This document shows positions 1 through 12,140 of a stretch of DNA of 27,333 nt, one piece after another. Below the pieces are notes generated by a model. The model was not told the origin of the DNA. It searched no databases and worked only from the letters and a program-made list of their open reading frames with translations. The number at the start of each line of letters is the position of its first letter. Positions within the stretch are counted from its first letter, which is position 1. Origin of the DNA: Physcia stellaris (taxonomy: Eukaryota > Ascomycota > Lecanoromycetes > Caliciales > Physciaceae); assembly GCA_018902385.1 (NCBI GenBank), contig JABSSW010000105.1, positions 1 through 27,333 of the forward strand. Reading direction: 5' to 3'. Made by a program: the position numbers and the translations under genes.

Positions 1-2905
1 AAAAATAAAATCAATCAAATCGATCGTTTAAATCGTTCGTCTCGACGACTTCGTCAAAATTTGAAATAACAAAATGATAAACATGTAGAATTTGATATTT
101 GTAACGTTCGATGAAAAAAAGTTGATGCTGTAGCAGTAAATAATGTGACAAATGAATGAATTGTTATTCCAATTGCGAAAATTCAATTTCATATAGAATT
201 TATAACAGTTCGATTTTTCAGTTGTTCATTCAGAATTTTGATTTAACAATTATGATGTCATTTAGAAATACATTTGCAAATGATATTTAATGAAAAGCAT
301 GTGTAACAGCTCGATAAAAAAATTCAATTCGCAAAAATGAAAATGATGTGACAATTGCGTAAAAAATGATTGATTGCGAAATTTTGATTTAATACAATTT
401 TTAGTATTTAGCAACAAAAATTGCCGCGTTTGTTTTTAATCAATTTACAATTGGCGATCGTTAATATAAACGAAAATCATTATCATCGAAAACTCGTTGT
501 TTGACGCATTGAACAAACGCAATTCAACGTCGTAAAAATCAAAATTCGTGTAATCAATGCGTGAACAATTAATGCGATGTAAAATCGTGATTTTATACGA
601 AATAACGATAATCGAATTTTTTTAATTTGTTCGCGACAATATATCGTTGACAATGTCATTTCAAATGAAAAATTCAAATAATCGTTATCGAAATTTTCAT
701 GTAACATTCGAAAAACGAAATTCAACGTCGTCGACACGAAATTGATTTAACGACTATGTGCGAAATCGTTCCAATTGCGAAAATTTTTACATGTATTCAA
801 AAAATATGAAAATTTAACAGCAAAATTTTGCGTCAATTCAAATCACGTTTAAAAAACGTTCGTTTTGATTGTGATTTCGTTTTATTTTATCGAACATTAA
901 CGTTGAATGTTTTATTTGACATTTTAAATCACATTGTTTATTTTGCAAAAGTTCGATTGAGCGTTTATCAAAATGATATTAAATGCAAAATTTCAGAATG
1001 CGTCGTTTACATCGTCGATAATGACAATTTTTTAATATTGTCGAACATGATTTCGAAACAAAGTTTAACAAATATAATTTATAAACAAAACATTTTCGTT
1101 GATGACGTTTATTCATTGTTTAATATTCAATTGCGAGTCGTTTGATTATACAAATTCGATTCGATCATTGCGTCATGATATTTATCGCGATCAATGCGCG
1201 ATATTGCGATCAACGTCGTTTAGAATTAAAAATCGACGCGATCGAGCATTTTTATCGTCGTTAATCGAGAATTTCTTTAAATACTTCGTAAATCGTTAAG
1301 TCAGATGTTTTCATTTTGAATTTTCATTGATTTGCTTTTTATTTTTTCAAATATTTTTTTTTTTTTCGATAAATATTTTGTTTGTTGAACAACACGATCG
1401 ACTTTTTGCTCGTTTATGCGTCTGTTACTTAATGAAATTTATTGCATTGTTGTCAATCGATTTTCGTTGAATTCAAATGTAATTTACAATGAAAAAAAAA
1501 ACAACGAGAAAAATTTCTATTCAAAAATATAAAACGCAAAAGCGATGAATCGATATCGATGAATCAATAAATGTAATGATACAAATAAACCGATTTTTTT
1601 TATCAACACAATTTTTTGAAATCGCAAAATTGCGTTTTTGTTATTTTGTTGAAAGTCGTTAAAATCGACATTTTTATTCACGCGACATGCAATTTTTAAA
1701 AAATTGTTTTTTATGTAAAACGACGACATGAATTAAATTTTTAAAGGCGACGATTGTGTCGATTTTTTATTTTTGATATTTCAAAAATTCGAATTTGCAA
1801 CACGTTGATATCGCGACAATTTCGTTTTTTCTCGCATTAAACGTATGTAGAAAATTCGAAATCGTTTCGTTTTCGATTTAAATTTTATCGTTGACGTTTT
1901 TTAAAAATTTAAAACGATAAACAAATGAAATTTCAAAAACTCATTGATAACAGACATTCATGATGTCGATTTTCAATTTCGTTTCAACAAATTTTTTTTG
2001 ATTTTCGAAATCTTATTAATACAAATTTTTGCAAACAATTTTTTTTTGAAAACGCAATGTTTTTTATGTTTCACTTGTTAACACGTCGACAATTAATTTT
2101 TTCAAAAACGTTTACAATGTTCGATGCGTTTATTTTAACATCAATCGCGTTTTTATTCGAAACGTTTCGATTTCGCAACGAAATTGTTTTTTCGTTTCGT
2201 CGTTATTTAAGTTGTCGACGCAATTGATGTCGTTTTCGTGTCAAAAATCAATTTTTTAACGTCATCGAAAATTTACAATTCGTTCGCGATTCAATATCGA
2301 CGATGCAAAATTCATCGATAAATTTTTAAAACAACTCAATTTTTAAATACGTACAAAATCGATTTCGATTCTTTTTTTTTTTTGAATTTTAAATTTTCAA
2401 GGTTATGAAAGAAAACGCAAAATCAAAATTTTTTGTGTTTCAACAATGACGTGCAAAAAAGTATAACAATCATTTGTCAAATGACAATTTTATTGTCAAT
2501 ATATTCAAATTAACATTTTGCATAAGATTTCGCGATTTTTTTTTTGTGAAAAATTTTTTACGATCGTCGTGAAATTCGATCGTTAATGAAATCGTTCAAA
2601 TAACGTTTCATTGTCAAAAAGTTTATTTTTGACAACAATTGAAAAATGATTGAAATGTTTTCGATCATGATTTTTTTTGCGCAATATTGACGTTAACGAA
2701 ATGCGAATGCAATTGCGAAAATCGTTTTGATCGTGATGTTTTTATATTTTTCGACAATGTTACAACGCCGACGACGTCTTTTCAAACTATAAAAACATAA
2801 ATGTCAACAATTTATATAAATAAATTTTTTTTGTATCGTTTCGATATCGTCGTTTTCGTTGATTTTTCGAACAAATACAAATATGATCGTGATTTTCGTT
2901 GAAAA

Positions 2906-3439
2906 TTGCGTCGACGTTTCGATGTCGACAATAAAAACTTGCGCATTTTCAAAACAAAAAAAAAATTTAAAAAACGATTTGAATTTGTCGAATGTTTGAT
3001 TTTATTTTCAACGTGTTTTCGACAATTCAACTAATTGATTGACGAACAATATTTGAATTTTTTGAATTTTCGTTTAAAAATCGATTTTCAAAAATGATTC
3101 GAGATTGAAATTACAATATTTATGTTAAAAATGTGAAATTTTCGAAATTTCGTTATTTGAAAAATGCAATTCAAAAAATTTGAATAAATCAAATTGTATT
3201 ATTTGCGATTTTTCACGAAACGTCGTCGATGTTCGAACGCGTTATTTTTCAATTTTGAAATCGTCAAAATTCAAACGCACAATAAAGAAAAAAATTCGCA
3301 TGTATAATGTTGATAATTTTCATGAACAATTTTCGATTCGAAATTTTCGTCGACAATTTTGTCGTTTTTTGAATTCAAATTGTGTTTGATCAATGATTTG
3401 TTTTGCGAAATTCAGAAAATTCGTGTTGATAATTTTTGA
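2906..3439 (+). pseudogene. Gag-like remnant of copy A
   Basis: The stretch starts with the same KLRRRFDVD peptide as the better-preserved gag remnant at 20872-21411 and ends with the matching words CEIQKIRVDNF. Between these it is broken by stops and frame shifts. The late part keeps the CRFLNSNC word that resembles a decayed zinc knuckle. In the Ty3/Gypsy family this would be the capsid/nucleocapsid precursor that packages element RNA. The copy is clearly non-coding now. Identification depends on the downstream copy and on the Gypsy RT remnant there, so certainty is moderate at best. Confidence 0.4.
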
Positions 3440-3599
3440 ATGAAATCAAAATAAATTGCATTTTAGCGATCAATTTTAGAAAAAACGCGAACGATTTTCA
3501 TGTTTTAATTATTTAAAACAACGTTTTCGCATTTTCGATGAATTTGAACGAAATTTGAATTGATTTCGAAATAAAATATATTTTTGTTTTTACGTCGAT

Positions 3600-3960
3600 T
3601 TCGTTGTCAAAAACATCACGTTGTTTGAAAAATTTCGTGTTTCGAACTTTTTCGAAAAACGTTTTCGACAAAATTAGCGTCGTTCGTCGAGTTCGCAACG
3701 CGAATTTATTGCAATGTTTTGTTAATTCGTGATGTCGAATTTTTGTTTCGTCGAAATGACTTTTTGCATTAACGTTTTTCGAACGAACGATGAACAAACG
3801 TTTTACAAAATTTACGTCATAAAATTATTGATTTATTTTGCTCAAGATGTCAATTTTTCGTCAACACATATTTCGCAATTTGTTTTTTTCGACGAAAAAT
3901 TCGATCGATATCGTTAATCGTCGAAATGATTTGATTTTGAAAACGTTCACAACAAATTCA
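3600..3960 (+). pseudogene. Possible retropepsin-like protease remnant (copy A)
   Basis: The plus-strand frame around 3729-3917 reads INVFRTNDEQTFYKIY, then LLIYFAQDVNFSSTHI. It sits just after the gag remnant, where the aspartic protease of a Gypsy polyprotein is expected. The spacing and pattern (a loop word before a hydrophobic strand, then a polar strand) are reminiscent of fungal Gypsy proteases. The catalytic D-S/T-G triad is not visible. The position argument is stronger than the motif argument, so this is a weak call. Confidence 0.25.
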
Positions 3961-4007
3961 ACGATGATCAATCGACATCGTTCAAATTCTAACATTCATT
4001 CTAACGG

Positions 4008-4023
4008 AAGTGATGCATCACTT
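4008..4023. repeat. 16-bp perfect palindrome at satellite start
   Basis: AAGTGATGCATCACTT equals its own reverse complement. It lies directly after the end of copy A, within a lead-in that reads CTAACATTCATTCTAACGG. The identical palindrome with a nearly identical lead-in recurs at 26095-26110, again just before units of the same satellite. It is therefore a fixed part of that satellite's border and not a chance palindrome. Confidence 0.85.
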
Positions 4024-4059
4024 TGCGATGTTGATCAGTGAAGTTAGGATTGTGCTTTT

Positions 4060-5810
4060 TTTTCAAAATATTAGAAGGATCTGTTGAAAGTTGAAGTCGT
4101 TCTCAATGAATATTTCTATCGAAAATTCTGAAACCAGTTTGAAATTACGTAAAAAATAAAAATAAAAGACATATGTTTTCAAATCGGGTTAGCGGCTGAT
4201 TTAATGTTTACGAATTTTCAAATTTTTTATCTCAAATTTCTAAAGTTCGAGATTTGGTTAAAATGAATCGTTTCTCGATGAATATTACATCTATCAAAAA
4301 TTTGAAACCAGTTCTGAAATCTACGTAAAAAAACAAGTTGATTTTTAAAGTGATAGGTTGGGCCAATCGGGCTATGTACATAATTTTTACGAATTTTTCA
4401 AATTGAAAATTTCGAATAAATTTGATTGAAATTGAAGCCGATTGAAATGAATATTACACGTATCAAAAATCTAAAACCAGTTCTGAAATCTGCGTAAAAA
4501 ACGTGATTGAAAAGTGATGAGGTTGGGCCGGATCGGGCACGTTCAAAATTATGTTACAAATTTTGAAAATTTTGTTAACTCGAAATTTCTTAAATTTGAG
4601 ATTTGATTGGAAATGAAGTCGTTTCTCAATGAATATTACACGTATCAAAAATCTGAAATCAATTCTAACATTAACTCTAACGGTAGTCGATATCGACTAC
4701 CAATTTTTGATGAAGAGGTTAGGGTTAACTAGATTCACTATCAACAAAAAAGTTTTGTTGATAGTGGATCGAAGTAAATCGATAAATAATGCTCGTATCA
4801 AAAATCTGAAACCAGATCTGAAATCTACGCAAAATTTCAACAAGATACACATACATTATGGCTCGACTTTTAGCGCCTGATTTTTTAAAATTTTCGAAAC
4901 TTTTTTGAAACGAAAAGTTCTAAGTCCCGAATTTTTGTTGGTAGTGAATCTAGTTTGACGTCAATATTACATGTATGAAAAATCTGAAACCAGATCTGAA
5001 ATCTACGCAAAATTTCCAACAAAATACACATATATAATGGCTCGATCGAATTAGCGCCTGATTTTTTAAAAATTTTCGAAATTTTTTGAAACGAAAATTT
5101 CTAAATCCCGAGCTTTTTGTTGATAGTGAATCTAGTTTGACGTCAATATTACATGTATGAAAAATCTGAAACCAGATCTGAAATTTAGGCAAAATTTTCA
5201 ACAAGATACACATACATGTTGTTCGATCGGGTTAGCAATTGATTTTTAAAAATTTTCGAAACTTTTTTTGAAACGAAAATTTCTAAGTCCCGAACTTTTG
5301 TTGGTAGTGAATCTAGTTTGACGTCAATATTACATGTATGAAAAATCTGAAACCAGATTGAAATCTAAGCAAAATTTCAACAAGATACACATACAATGAC
5401 TCGATCGGGTTAGCGCCTAATTTTTTAAAAATTTTCGAACGATTTTATCTCGAAAATTCGACTAAATCTCGATAAAAATTCGATACCGAATTAATTTAGT
5501 TCAACGTCAATATTTGACGTATTGAAAATGTAAAACCAGTTTTGAAATTCGCGAAAAAAACGAAAATTACACAAAAATGACTCGATTGGGCCCGATCGGG
5601 TTAGCGACTGATTTTTAGAAATTTTTGAAATTTTGTATCTCGAAAATTCGACTAAGTTTCGATAATTCATCGATACCGAAGCCGTTTCTCGATGAATATT
5701 TGACGTATTGAAAATGTAAAATCAGTTTTGAAATCTAAAAAAAATAAAAATAAAAATTGATAAGATTGAATTCGATCGATTAGCGATGATTTTTACAAAT
5801 TTTTCTCGAT
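4060..5810. repeat. Satellite array 1, about ten units of ~177 bp
   Basis: The anchor GAAACCAG or a close variant recurs at about 4130, 4304, 4473, 4655, 4808, 4986, 5169, 5349, 5532 and 5718, giving periods of 153-186 bp. Each unit typically carries GATGAATATTACACGTATC before the anchor, TGAAATCTACG after it, and later a TCGGGTTAGCG word with a telomere-like GGGTTAG. Two subfamilies are visible: early units with GGTTGGGCCGGATCGGG and later units with AGATACACATACA. Unlike most of the window, these units retain many CC, GG, CT and AG steps. The last two units are more eroded. No protein-coding potential is seen. Confidence 0.9.
4671..4728. repeat. Nested palindrome with telomere-like arms inside array 1
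   Basis: GGTAGTCGATATCGACTACC at 4682-4701 is a perfect 20-bp palindrome. It is framed by TTAACTCTAAC at 4671-4681 and GTTAGGGTTAA at 4718-4728, which are inverted repeats of each other with one mismatch. The right arm contains TTAGGGTTA, about one and a half TTAGGG units. It interrupts the satellite (the unit there is only 153 bp from anchor to anchor). It has the same layout as the 4008 border motif: CTAACG, then a palindrome, then GTTAGG. Sequence facts are certain; any link to telomeres is inference. Confidence 0.8.
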
Positions 5811-8800
5811 AAATTATAAATTATTAATAAAATCAAAAAATTCCGAATTCGTCGTTGAATCGGTTTTGAAATTTACGTTTGAAATTTGACAAATCGTAAT
5901 TTTTTCAAGATTTTGAAATTTACTCGTCGAAAACGAAATAAAATTTTTGTTTTGCGTTAAACGAAAAAGTTTCGAAAAACGAAAAATACGAAAATGAAAT
6001 TGACGAAATTACACAAAAATTTTAAAAATTCAAGAATTAAGACGCGATGAATTCGATATGATTTTCTATTTTTGAAATTTTTCGAAAATTTATCGTTTTT
6101 AAATTTTCATGATTCAAACGAAATACGATTCGAAAATAAACGAATCGAAAAAATAAATAAATAAAATAAATGTTCAAAAATTGAAAAATCAAAACGTAAA
6201 ATGATTAATCGAATTTTTTATTTTTGAATTTTTTTTTTAAACGTTTGATTGTTATCGAAAATTTGATTGTAATTTAATTTACGTAAAAAGACAATTGAAA
6301 ATTTTTTAAACGATGATTCGATCAATTTTCAAAATTTTTCTTTTTTTCAATCGATTTTTGAATTGTAAAAATTCAATAAAAATTTCAAATCAACTAAAAT
6401 CATAAATTTAACGAAACGTTAAAATCGATTTGAAATTCATAAATATAAATGACGTTTTGATTTTTAATTTTAAATTGCTGAAAAATTTGACAATAAATTC
6501 GTTTGAAATCGAAAAAAAAAATTTTTTTCAAATCTTCGCGAAGTTGAATTTTTTAAAATTTTTCAATAATTTGTTCAAAATCAAATTTATAAAAAGCTTT
6601 CGTTCAATTCAAAATTATGTTTTATAATTTGAAATCGATTTTTGAAATTTATTGAGTTTTTAAATTGTTAATTTTGTTCTTCTGATCTTTTTCTATTAAG
6701 CGAATTTTACAATTTTGTTTTCACGATTTAAATCAAAATTTTGAAAAATAAAATTCGATTCTTCGAATTGAAAATCATTTTAAACTTTGATTTTTACAAA
6801 AAATGTGAAAATTTCAAATTCATCGAATTAAATTATCGAAATGATTTATAGAAATTTTTAATTTTCGTTTCAATGAAAAATTTAAATTGATCGATTTATG
6901 ATTTTATTTTCTGTTGAGAATCAAGATTTGACGTAAAATCTACATTCGTTTGAAATCTCGTTTAGATGAGTTTGATAAAAATTCATAACGTCAAAATCAA
7001 AAATAAATCGATTTTCGATCGTTTTAATTCGAATCTTGTTTTTTGCGTTTTGATTTTCAAATTTCGAAAACAGATTTTTGAATCGTACGTCGACTTTTAT
7101 TGAGTCAATCGTCATTTTTGATGAAAATTATTTGAAATGAACTCGAAAAATGAATACAGTTTCAAATTCATTAAATGCGTTTGTTAAATTTGACGAAAAT
7201 CGAATCGAAATTTTTTATGAATTGCGAATTTCGATCAAAATTGAGATTTTCGAATGATGTTTTTTTTCACTTTAATATTTGATTTCTTAAATGATTTTCA
7301 ATCGATCGAAACGAATAAAATAAAATTGAAAATCAATACAAATCGAAATAGAACGAAATTTGAAAATTGAAAACGCGAAATTGCAAAATTTCATTAAACG
7401 ATCGATTTTTGAACGCGATTGAATTTCGTAATTTGAAAATTTAATGACTGAATCGAAATAATTTCAAATTGTTAAATTAAATCAATTCGATGTTTTTGCA
7501 TCAATTTAAGTTTTTTTGAAAATCAATTTTTTCTGAAAACCGAAATTGATTTTTAAATTGCAAAAATAAACGTGTTTGATTCGATGAAAAAATTTGCAAA
7601 CAATAAAAAATGATGAATTTTCTGAAAAACGTAAAGTGATTTTCATTAACATGCGAAATTTTTAATTCGCGATTTCATAATTAAATTTCGTCATCGTTTG
7701 AGGATTTTTCTAGAAAATTATTTTTTGATGTTAGAATACTGCAAAAATCTCTTTTTTCATTTCATTTTTCGAAAAGACTTTGATTAAATTTTTCAAACAA
7801 TATTTCAAATTTGCACGAGAAACGAAAAATTTTCGTTTTGAATTTAATTAATTTTTCGAGTTTAAATCAAAATTTGAAATGATTTAACAATTTTTTTACA
7901 ATGCTTTCAAACTTTTTGCTTTTAATCTTAAACGATTTTTTATAATAAGTCAAATTCACGACATCAAATTGATTTATAAAATCGATGAAAATCGTTAATA
8001 GACATAAAAATTCAATTTATGTTTATTCAAAATTTCGAAAATTTTGAGCCAAAACGAAATCGTTGATAAAATTTAATTTTTTTATTTTGAATTTTTAAAA
8101 TTAAAATTTTCGAATTTTGACGTTTCGAACACTCATTCAAATGTTTGAAACGTTTTTCATTGACGAAATATCGAAAATTTCGAATTTTGAAAAGCACAAA
8201 ATCTACTATAAAAATATCAGTATTTTCGCTTGACGCGAAAACGATCGATCGTATTTTTCGAAATGCGAAAATTTCGTTTTTGTTCGATTTTCGAAAAAAT
8301 TTAGTTTTTAAATTGACGAAATTGATCGAAATATGTTAAAATATTTTAAAATTTTTGCGCACAAACGTGCAAATTGATAACGTTGCAAAAAAATTTTCAA
8401 CGATGCGTATATGATTTTAACGAATTTTTGAAATTTAAAACAAAAAAATCGCATTTCAAGAAAAACGAATGTAAAAATTGAAAATATCGAATCGATTTCG
8501 TAAAACATGGAAATTTCGAATTTTTCGTTATTATAAAATCGTTTCGTTCATCAAAATATTAAAAATGCTTTTGTTTAAAATAATTTCGTTTGATTAATTT
8601 TTAAATTTTTATGATTGTTTCGTATTTTTTTTAATTAAATTCATAAACGACGCAAAATCAAATTGTAAAACAAAACGAACGCAAATAAAATCAAAAATAA
8701 AAAATCGATTCATTATCGCAATAATTTTGAATTTTGAAAAATTGCGTCGTTGTCAAATCAACGTGTCGATTCAATTTTTTCGTTTTTTTCAAAATAATAC

Positions 8801-9699
8801 GATTTTCGTTACAATTTAATGCGCAATTCGATCGATTTTCATATTTTTGATTATTTGAATAAAATTCATTTATTTCAATATAAATTTTTTATTGTAAATT
8901 TTAATTGAATGAACGCGATTACTAAAATGCGAAATTCGTGAAATCGCAAAACAATGAATCGAAAATTTCGCAATTTTATCAAATGCAATTTTAATTTGAA
9001 ATCGTTTCGAAAAAATTTTTTTAAAAAATTTCGCATTTGATTTTTAATATATATGAAATTCATTGTTTATTCGATTTATTCAATGTGAAAATCATCGTTC
9101 AAATTACAATTTTTTATTTAAAATATTCAAATTGATTTTTTAATTTTTCGATTTTAATATTGATCGAAAATCGAACGCATTTTAAATCAAAATTGAAAAT
9201 TTCAAGATTTAAAAAAATTTGAAAAATTTTAACATTCAATCGAAAAATTCGATTTAATTCAATTTCAATATTTTTCAAGTTTTGAAATCAAATTTCAAAA
9301 TTTTTCAAATCGATTTTATAAATTCAAAAATTTATCGAATTTTTTATTGAAAATTTTTAAAAAAAAATTAATGTTTAATTTTTAATAAATGATATTATTC
9401 ATCGATTTTCGAATTTTATTTTCAATTTTCGAGAATTCGATTTAAACGAAATTTTTGAATATCGAAAATTTGAAATTATTTATACAATCAATTCAATTCA
9501 ATGAAAATTCGTTTATGTAAAATTATTCAAATTAAATTAATTGATTTCGAAAATGATTTCAAATTTATTGAATTAAATATAAATTATAATCGAAACGTTT
9601 CGAATTTCATTCAAAAACGCAATTTTAAACGAAATTTTTCAAAATCAAATTTAAAAATTCGTTAAAAATCATTAAAATTGAATCAAATTTTTGTTTAAT
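5811..9699. other. Gene-free AT-rich region, possibly eroded satellite
   Basis: No gene, RNA or transposase signature was recognised in these 3.9 kb. The sequence consists of A/T runs broken by TCGA, CGAAA and ATCG words, and open frames are short. Some stretches resemble the satellite that follows. For example, the run near 6209 (AATCGAATTTTTTATTTTTG, then GTTTGATTGTTATCGAA) matches the core of the 9.7-12.1 kb units, and a similar run lies about 160 bp earlier near 6050. Part of the region may therefore be decayed copies of that repeat. This is inference from a few words, not from an alignment. Confidence 0.45.
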
Positions 9700-12140
9700 G
9701 AATATTATGTGAAATCGTGAAAAATTTTTTATCTTTAAAAATTTTAATTGTAGTTTTCAAATCATAAATCGAACGATTATTTTTGATTGTTCTATTTGCA
9801 AATTGACGCATTAAACATTTTTGTATGATCATTTACGAACGACACATTCGAAAATCATTCAAACGTCGAATCGTATTTCGTTCAATCATGAAATTCGTAA
9901 ACGACGCGATAAATTCATAAATGAAATTTCAAAAAATTCATAAATCAACGATTCATCGAGTCGATTTTTTATTTTTTGAATTTTAATTGTAATTTTCGTT
10001 TGACGTTATCGAACGCATTTTTCAAATTGTTTTATTTGCGTTGACGTCACAATGTTTGAATTGAAAATCATCGTTCAAACATCAAAATTCGTAAATGAAA
10101 TTCAAATTCATAAATCAACGATTCATCGAGTCGATTTTTTATTTTTGAATTTTAATTGTAGTTTTCGTTTGACGTTATCGAACGCACGATTCAGAAATTT
10201 TTTATTTGTGTTCGCGTTGACATGTCATGACGAACACATTCGAAAATTGAAAATCGATCGTATTTCGTTCAATCATGAAAATCGTCAAAACGACGCGATA
10301 AATTCATAAATGAAATTTCAAAAAATTCATAAATCAACGATTCATCGAGTCGATTTTTTTTTTTTGAATTTTAATTGTAGTTTTCGTTTGATGTTATCGA
10401 ACGCATTTTTCAAAAATTTTTATCTGTGTTGATTTCACATGTTTAAAATTGAAAATCATCGTTCAAACATGAAATTCATAAATGAAATTTCAAATTCATA
10501 AATCAACGATTCATCGAATCGATTTTTTATTTTTTGAATTTTAATTGTAATTTTCGTTTGACGTTATCGAACGCATATTTTGATTGTTTTATTTCACGTT
10601 GACGCATTAAGCATTAATGACATGATCATGACGAACGACACATTCGAAAATCATGTCAAACGTCGAATCGTATTTCGTTCAATCATGAAATTCGTAAACG
10701 ACGCGATCGATTCATAAATGAAATTTCAAAAAACTCATAAATCAACGATTCATCGAATCGATTTTCTATTTTTTGAATTTTAATTGTAATTCTCGTTTGA
10801 CGTTTTCGAACGCACTTTTCAGATTGTTTTATTTGTGTTGATTTCACATGCAATGAATTGAAAATCATCGTTCAAACATGAAATTCATAAATGAAATTTC
10901 AAATTCATAAATCAACGATTCATCGAGTCGATTTTTATTTTTGAATTTTAATTGTAGTTTTCGTTTGACGTTATCGAACGTTATTCAAAAATGTTCTATT
11001 CGCGTTGACGTCACATGTTTATGAATTGAAAATCATCGTTCGATTATATAAACGAATGATAAATTCATAAATCAACGATTCATCAAATCGATTTTTTACT
11101 TTTTGAATTTTAATTGTAATTTTCGTTTGACGTTATCGAACGCATTTTTTAGAAATTTTTATTCGCGTTGACGTCACATGTTTAAAATTGAAAATCATCG
11201 TTCAATCATGAAATTCATAAATGAATTTTCAAATTCATAAATCAACGATTCATCGAGTCGATTTTTATTTTTTGAATTTTAATTGTAGTTTTCGTTTGAC
11301 GTTATCGAACGCACTATTCAGAAATTTTTAATCGCGTTGACGTCACATGTTTAAAATTGAAAATCATCGTTCAGTCATGAGATTCGTAAATGAATTTTCA
11401 GATTCATAAATCAACGATTCATCGAGTCGAATTTCTATTTTTTGAATTTTAATTGTAGTTTTCGTTTGACGTTATCGAACGCATTATTTTGAAATTTCTA
11501 TTCGCGTTGATTCGTGAAAATCATCGTTCAATCATGAAATTCATAAATGAATTTTCAGATTCATAAATCAACGATTCATCGAGTCGAATTTCTATTTTCT
11601 GAATTTTAATTGTAATTTTCGTTTGACGCTATCGAATGCACTAATTCGAAATTTTTATTCGCGTTGACGTCACATGTTTAAAATTGAAAATCATCGTTCA
11701 ATCATGAAATTCATAAATGAATTTTCAAATTCATAAATCAACGATTCATCGAGTCGATTTTTTATTTTTTGAATTTTAATTGTAATTTTCGTTTGACGTT
11801 ATCGAACGCATTATTTCAATTGTTTTATTTGCGTTGACGCAATAAACATTGATAACATGATCATGACGAACAACACATTCGAAAATCATGTCAAACATCG
11901 AATCGTATTTCGTTCAATCATGAAATTCGTAAACGACGCGATAAATTCATAAATGAAATTTCAAAAAATTCATAAATCAACGTTTCATCGAATCGATTTT
12001 TTATTTTTTGAATTTTAATTTTAGTTTTCGTTCGACGTTTTCGAACGCATTTTTCAAATTGTTTTATTTGCGTTGACGCATTAAACATTGATGACATGAT
12101 CATGATTGACATCACATTGAAAAACAAATGTCAAACATCG
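9700..12140. repeat. Satellite array 2, at least twelve units in short and long forms
   Basis: ATTCATCGAG or a close variant recurs at 9951, 10121, 10340, 10509, 10748, 10918, 11078, 11248, 11417, 11574, 11744 and 11983. Spacings are 170, 219, 169, 239, 170, 160, 170, 169, 157, 170 and 239 bp. Short units are therefore about 170 bp. Long units carry an extra segment of about 50-70 bp including CATGATCATGACGAAC and CGAATCGTATTTCGTTC. Most units share GAATTTTAATTGTA, TTTCGTTTGACGTTATCGAA and GAAAATCATCGTTCA. A further degenerate long unit precedes 9951. Five units hold an intact TGACGTCA (10042, 11006, 11169, 11338, 11665). The array is AT-rich and almost lacks CC/GG. It ends just upstream of the helicase pseudogene. 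Confidence 0.92.

Larger units (their letters stand above)
1..3989 (+). mobile_element. Retrotransposon copy A (Gypsy-like, 3'-truncated, hypermutated)
   Basis: This stretch is a diverged direct copy of 17909 to about 21982. Both begin with AAAATAAAATCAATCAAATC and run in parallel for about 4 kb, with many indels and C/T or G/A differences. The shared sequence stops at 3989, where copy A meets the satellite block, whereas the downstream copy continues into reverse-transcriptase-like sequence. Because the window starts at position 1, the true left end may lie upstream. The coding remnants (gag near 2.9-3.4 kb, protease near 3.6-3.95 kb) read on the plus strand. The first 2.9 kb holds no recognisable protein and may be LTR plus leader. 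Open frames in it, for example at 828-1145, show no family motif and are probably by-products of rare stop codons. Repeat status is seen directly; element class is inferred from the downstream copy. Confidence 0.7.

Noticed and set aside
828-1145. 105-codon frame with a VDD word suggestive of a polymerase active site
   Set aside because: FVDDV alone is not diagnostic. No neighbouring RT motifs are present, and the region lies some 2 kb upstream of gag.
9700-12140. Regular repeats considered as a CRISPR array
   Set aside because: The repeated unit fills the whole period without unique spacers, and the host looks eukaryotic.
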